NCBI GenBank assembly: GCA_965217825.1 | Contig: OZ244571.1 | Location: 2,356,001 to 2,420,000 of the forward strand | Reading direction: 5' to 3' | DNA from: VXNE01 sp965217825 | Lineage (GTDB): Bacteria; Pseudomonadota; Gammaproteobacteria; Pseudomonadales; Azotimanducaceae | Length of the DNA: 64,000 bases | Shown here: one piece after another, positions 60,324 through 64,000 of the stretch | Layout: each line of letters opens with the position of its first letter | Position numbering within the stretch: the stretch's first letter is position 1 | Position numbers and translations under genes: made by a program | Notes under the pieces: model-generated | The model's input: only the letters and a program-made list of their open reading frames with translations | Told to the model about the DNA's origin: nothing | Database searches by the model: none

Positions 60324-62858
60324 ATGGTGAAGGGTTCCCTTTCCTTTGCTTGCGTGCTGGCCGCGTTCACGGTCCCCGTGAATGGACAGGACACGGGAAC
60401 TGTGCAGGAGGGCGCGCGGAGCATCGAAGAGGTGGTTGTCATCGGCAGCCGCGCCCGCCTGGAGAGCCAGGCCGACGAGTTGCCGGTGCCTGTCGAAGTG
60501 CATCATCGTGTGGACCTGGAACGCACCGGCGAGATCGATCTTGGCGCGGCGCTGACCAAGCTGGCACCTTCTTTCAACTACACGCGCCTTTCCGTCGGCG
60601 ACGGCGCGCTGCTCAATGCCGCCACGTTGCGCGGCCTGGCGCCCGACCAAACCCTGGTGCTTGTCAACGGCAAGCGCCGTCACAGCATGGCGTGGATTCG
60701 TGTGCTGGACGGCGTCATCGGCTATGGCACCGGCGGTACCGATCTGCGTGCCATCCCCTCGGCCGCCGTGGCCCGCGTCGAGGTGCTGCGCGATGGCGCC
60801 GCCGCGCAGTACGGTTCCGACGCCATCGCGGGCGTCATCAACCTTGCCCTGAAGAAAGACACCGGCGGCGAACTTGTCGTCCACGGCGGCCGTACGTCGG
60901 GGGCGGGCGGCGCGCGCTTCGGCGGAACGTTCAACGGCGGTATTTCTCTCGGGGCGGATGGTTTCCTGAATGTCACCGGCGAGTGGTATGACACCGATGC
61001 GCTGCGCCGCAACGGCGGCAACGGAGGACTCGATCCCGACTATCAGGACGAACTGATCACGTTCAGTTCACCTTCTCACGAGGGCCAGTCGTTGTTCCTG
61101 AACGCTGCCTTGCCCGTTGGCGACGCCGCGGAAATCTATGCGTTCGGCGGCGCCTCGAGTCGCGAGGGGCGTTCCAGCGGCGCCTACCGGTTCCGCTACA
61201 ACTACTGGCAAGGCATCGAATCCGGTGACGACACCTGGGACTTCGTGCTGCCGAACTTCATCACCTTCCACGAACGCAACACCCACCCCGTGTATCCCAA
61301 CGGTTTTCTCCCCTACGAGGAGTCGCAGATCGACGACCTTTCGGTCGCGCTCGGTTGGCGCGGCCCCGTCGGCGGCTGGGACCTGGACCTGAGTGTCGCG
61401 TACGGTCGAAACAGCTTTGACTTCGGCGTTTCGGACACGATCAACGCATCGATCGGTGCCTACTACCTGGAGCGCAATCCGGGCGCGAGCATCGCCGAGG
61501 TGGTCGCCAATGCGGGACCGCTGTCGGGCGACAGCGGCGGTATCGAATTCGACCAGCGGACGACCAACGTGGACGTGCGCCGGACATTCGAAAACCAACC
61601 GTTGACCGCCATCGCCGCCGGCCTTGAGCACCGTGACGAGGGTTACCGCCAGAAGGCGGGCGACGAGGCCTCGTGGTCCTGTGGGCTGCCGCACGTAGCG
61701 GACTTCAGCGCGTTCGCCGTCGGACCCGACGGCACACCGATCGAAGGCACGGTAGCCGCCTGCGGATTTCAGGGCTACCCCGGTTACAGCCCGCGCAACG
61801 CACAGTTGAGCGAGGATGGTCGCCAGAGCCGGGCAGCGTACGTTGAACTGGAGAGCCGGCCTGCCGACGCTATTTCATTGGGCGCGGCGCTGCGCGCCGA
61901 GGACTACAGCGACGCGGGCGCCCAGACCATCGGCAAACTCACCGCTCGCCTACAGTTGGCTGACAGTGTTGCGCTGCGGGGTGCCCTGTCAACGGGTTTC
62001 CGGGCGCCGAGCCTTTCTCAGCGCCGCTTCAACTCCATCATATTCGTGGCGAGCGACGCGGGTCTCACCACGACATTTGCCGCCAACGAGGGCCATCCGG
62101 TCGCACGCGCCTTCGGCGTTGATTCTCTGGAACATGAGACCGCCGAGAACTGGAGCGCGGGTATCGTCGGGCAGTGGGCGGAGAACAATCTGCGCCTCTC
62201 TGTGGACTTCTATGGTACGGACATACAGGATCGCGTCGTACGTTCCCAGGGCATCGGCTGCGCCGGCGTGCCGGCATGCGATGCCGAGCAGGTGGCGACC
62301 GCGGCATTCTTTTTCAACGGTGTGAACACTCGCACCCGGGGCGTCGATGTCACAGCATCCTGGGGCGTGCCCGCCGCCGGCGGCTACCTGTGGATTTCCG
62401 CGAACGGCCATTCCAACAAGACCGAGATCGCAGACCAGAACCTGCCTGCCGGCGCGCCGGCGGACCTAAGTTTCGACGACTACTTCGGCGGTTGGGGCGC
62501 TGACCTCCTGGAACGCGGGCAACCCCGCACCCAAGCGAACATCAGCGCGGACTGGCGCCACGACACCTGGGGCGCGCTGCTTCGTGTGAATTACTTCGGC
62601 GAGACGGTGCAGCATCCGTTGGACACCGGCATGGTCACCGTGGAGGCTGCCAATACAGTAGACGTGGAAGCATGGCTCGAACGCGGCGCATTCCAGGCGG
62701 CCTTCGGCATCACCAACCTGCTTGACGCGCTGCCCACCGAACTCCCCAAGACGCACTTGTCGAACATACTCTGGGGGATTCGCTATCCGACCGATACCCC
62801 CTACGGACTGGCCGGTCGGTTCGGTTACCTACGGCTGAGCTATGGTTTCGGCCGTTGA
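60324..62858 (+). CDS. TonB-dependent receptor
   Basis: Outer-membrane importer of 844 aa. ATG 60324 has GGGGAG 8 nt upstream. Signal peptide (SLSFACVLAAFTVPVNGQ), TonB box-like IEEVVVIGSRARLES, plug motifs ATLRGLAPDQTLVLVNGKRR, AAVARVEVLRDGAAAQYGSD and AIAGVINLALKKDTGGELVV, and a barrel ending YLRLSYGFGR are all present. The plug is closer to the general siderophore/organic receptor group than to the receptor at 35680. It is convergent with the SDR gene, with 7 bp between stops. Confidence 0.94.
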   Translation: MVKGSLSFACVLAAFTVPVNGQDTGTVQEGARSIEEVVVIGSRARLESQADELPVPVEVHHRVDLERTGEIDLGAALTKLAPSFNYTRLSVGDGALLNAATLRGLAPDQTLVLVNGKRRHSMAWIRVLDGVIGYGTGGTDLRAIPSAAVARVEVLRDGAAAQYGSDAIAGVINLALKKDTGGELVVHGGRTSGAGGARFGGTFNGGISLGADGFLNVTGEWYDTDALRRNGGNGGLDPDYQDELITFSSPSHEGQSLFLNAALPVGDAAEIYAFGGASSREGRSSGAYRFRYNYWQGIESGDDTWDFVLPNFITFHERNTHPVYPNGFLPYEESQIDDLSVALGWRGPVGGWDLDLSVAYGRNSFDFGVSDTINASIGAYYLERNPGASIAEVVANAGPLSGDSGGIEFDQRTTNVDVRRTFENQPLTAIAAGLEHRDEGYRQKAGDEASWSCGLPHVADFSAFAVGPDGTPIEGTVAACGFQGYPGYSPRNAQLSEDGRQSRAAYVELESRPADAISLGAALRAEDYSDAGAQTIGKLTARLQLADSVALRGALSTGFRAPSLSQRRFNSIIFVASDAGLTTTFAANEGHPVARAFGVDSLEHETAENWSAGIVGQWAENNLRLSVDFYGTDIQDRVVRSQGIGCAGVPACDAEQVATAAFFFNGVNTRTRGVDVTASWGVPAAGGYLWISANGHSNKTEIADQNLPAGAPADLSFDDYFGGWGADLLERGQPRTQANISADWRHDTWGALLRVNYFGETVQHPLDTGMVTVEAANTVDVEAWLERGAFQAAFGITNLLDALPTELPKTHLSNILWGIRYPTDTPYGLAGRFGYLRLSYGFGR

Positions 62859-62865
62859 TCGGAAA

Positions 62866-63654
62866 CTACCGCGCCTCGAGGCGTGACTTGAACCGCCGCA
62901 TTCCTCGAAGCCAGCGATCATAGTCGCTCGCCTTGCGCTGGAAATAGGTTGCGACCTCCGGGTGCGGCAACACGAGAAACCGCTCCTCGCGGATCGCTTC
63001 GAGACACGCGTCGGCGACTTCATCGGGTTCCAGCACGCCGTCGAGGGTGGCCGGGTTCGACGCATCGTCCAAGTCCTGTTGACCGGTGTTGATGTTCGTG
63101 CGCACCGCCTGGGGGCAGAGTACCGACACCCGGATGCCGTCATCGTAGTGATTGATGGCGATCCACTCGGCCAGCGCCACTGCCGCGTGCTTTGAAACAG
63201 CATAGGCGGCGGACTCCATTTGGGTCAGCAACCCGGCCGCAGACGCAGTGTTCAGCAAATATCCGCCGCCGCGCCGGATCATGCCGGGCAACGCCGCGCG
63301 CGCTGCGGCCAGATGCGACCAGGTATGCACTCGCATCATTCGCTCCCACTCCGCTGTCGGAAGTTCGAGTCCGCCCGGGAGGTTGTATCCGGCGTTGGAC
63401 ACGAGAATGTCGATACCGCCGCACGACCGCTCGGTCTGTTCGACCAGCGCATTGACCGCCGCTTCGTCGCTCACATCCACGCTGGCGGCGGAGCCGACGC
63501 CGTCGAGGCTGCGCGCGGTTTCTTCAGCGGTGTCGCCATTCAGGTCGGCGCATACGACCGCCTTGGCGCCTTCTCTCGCCAACCGTTCCGCCAGCGCGCG
63601 CCCGATGCCGGAACCCGCGCCCGTCACCACCGTGATCCTGTTTCGAACGTCCAT
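62866..63654 (-). CDS. Classical short-chain dehydrogenase/reductase
   Basis: Protein of 262 aa from ATG 63654 (GGAAGAAAG upstream). It has cofactor motif TGAGSGIG (11-18), VVCADLNGD with an acidic end of strand 2 (Asp37, NAD preference), NAG at 87-89, and the catalytic set Ser138 (NTASAAG), Tyr151 and Lys155 (YAVSKHAAV). It oxidises a hydroxyl or reduces a ketone on an unknown substrate. It is divergent from the receptor gene at the right edge. Confidence 0.93.
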   Translation of the reverse strand: MDVRNRITVVTGAGSGIGRALAERLAREGAKAVVCADLNGDTAEETARSLDGVGSAASVDVSDEAAVNALVEQTERSCGGIDILVSNAGYNLPGGLELPTAEWERMMRVHTWSHLAAARAALPGMIRRGGGYLLNTASAAGLLTQMESAAYAVSKHAAVALAEWIAINHYDDGIRVSVLCPQAVRTNINTGQQDLDDASNPATLDGVLEPDEVADACLEAIREERFLVLPHPEVATYFQRKASDYDRWLRGMRRFKSRLEAR

Positions 63655-63741
63655 CTTTCTTCCTTGTTTCAAACGACGCCCCGTCACAATTCTGTCATGC
63701 CCTACGCGTAAGGTGGCCCGATTCATCTTTCGGGGATCCAC

Positions 63742-64000
63742 ATGAGCCGCACATCTCGTTCGGGCAGGTTCGTCCTGTTGTTGTCCGCGCTCTCGGTTTG
63801 GGTATACGCGTGCGCCTGGGCGGATGGTCGGATCGAGGGACGGGTTTCGTCGTCGGCCGGCGGTGCCTACCTCAAGGGTGCGGTGGTCCGAATTGCTGAA
63901 CTGAATTTCGAAGCCGTCACTCCAGCGGATGGCAGCTTCGTCTTCGCTTCCGCGCCGGTCGGCAGCTACGAAATGACGGTCGACTACATCGGATTTTCGC
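63742..64000 (+). CDS. TonB-dependent receptor with carboxypeptidase-regulatory-like N-domain, partial
   Basis: ATG 63742 opens a frame that continues past the window end. It has a signal peptide (RFVLLLSALSVWVYACAWA) and then GRIEGRVSSSAGGAYLKGAV, VRIAELNFEAVTPADGSFVF and SAPVGSYEMTVDYIGFS. This is the CarboxypepD_reg/CNA-B-like domain that precedes the plug in many TonB receptors. The receptor identity is inferred, since the plug and barrel are outside the window. Confidence 0.78.
   Translation, partial: MSRTSRSGRFVLLLSALSVWVYACAWADGRIEGRVSSSAGGAYLKGAVVRIAELNFEAVTPADGSFVFASAPVGSYEMTVDYIGFS

Overview
The window looks like a chromosome segment of a GC-rich gammaproteobacterium (inference). 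The evidence is the pitrilysin-type M16 lipoprotein protease, Ppk1 beside a Ppx-type exopolyphosphatase, malate synthase G, an RND efflux operon and large TonB-dependent receptors. No rRNA, tRNA or CRISPR array was seen. The density of sulfatase and phytanoyl-CoA dioxygenase (PhyH) genes, with many decayed genes, recalls marine or sponge-associated bacteria, but nothing here proves a habitat.

Layout. 1-14.1 kb is a housekeeping block: an RND pump operon (left gene cut by the window edge), an M16 protease, an acyl-CoA dehydrogenase, convergent ppk and ppx, a cluster of short repeats, a flavin reductase and glcB. 14.1-21.9 kb is accessory DNA. It holds a complete IS1595-family element of 2846 bp, with 28-bp perfect terminal inverted repeats, an 8-bp target duplication and three non-transposase genes. 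Next come a FitAB/VapBC-type toxin-antitoxin pair with a palindromic operator and an McrB-like AAA+ ATPase paired with a DUF2357/PD-(D/E)XK nuclease. A remnant of the neighbouring SDR gene lies at the far edge of that operon. 21.9-31.9 kb is mixed: an SDR, an SLC13 transporter, a tautomerase, a collapsed ABC transporter, a low-GC patch of tiny ORFs, an aberrant subtilase-like lipoprotein, a DsbA-like lipoprotein with an unusual N-terminal domain, an enoyl-CoA hydratase and a Uma2-type nuclease.

32-64 kb is one long catabolic-looking region, almost all on the plus strand. It contains a formylglycine-generating enzyme with both catalytic cysteines and four sulfatase loci (two apparently intact, one missing its middle in frame, one frameshifted). 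It also has seven PhyH-type Fe(II)/2-oxoglutarate oxygenases, two aldo-keto reductases, a class II aldolase, a TIM-barrel isomerase, an ADP-ribosylglycohydrolase-fold protein, a YejA-like binding protein, an esterase, a GFA-type protein, an SDR and three TonB-receptor genes (the last cut by the edge). A plausible reading is import of sulfated organic molecules, desulfation by FGE-activated sulfatases, then oxidative and aldol processing. No glycoside hydrolase or SusD gene is present, so it is not a classical polysaccharide utilisation locus.

Several genes show internal deletions, truncations or duplicated tails (ABC transporter, two sulfatases, a sulfotransferase, one PhyH, the isomerase end). 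This suggests active erosion, or less likely assembly artefacts.
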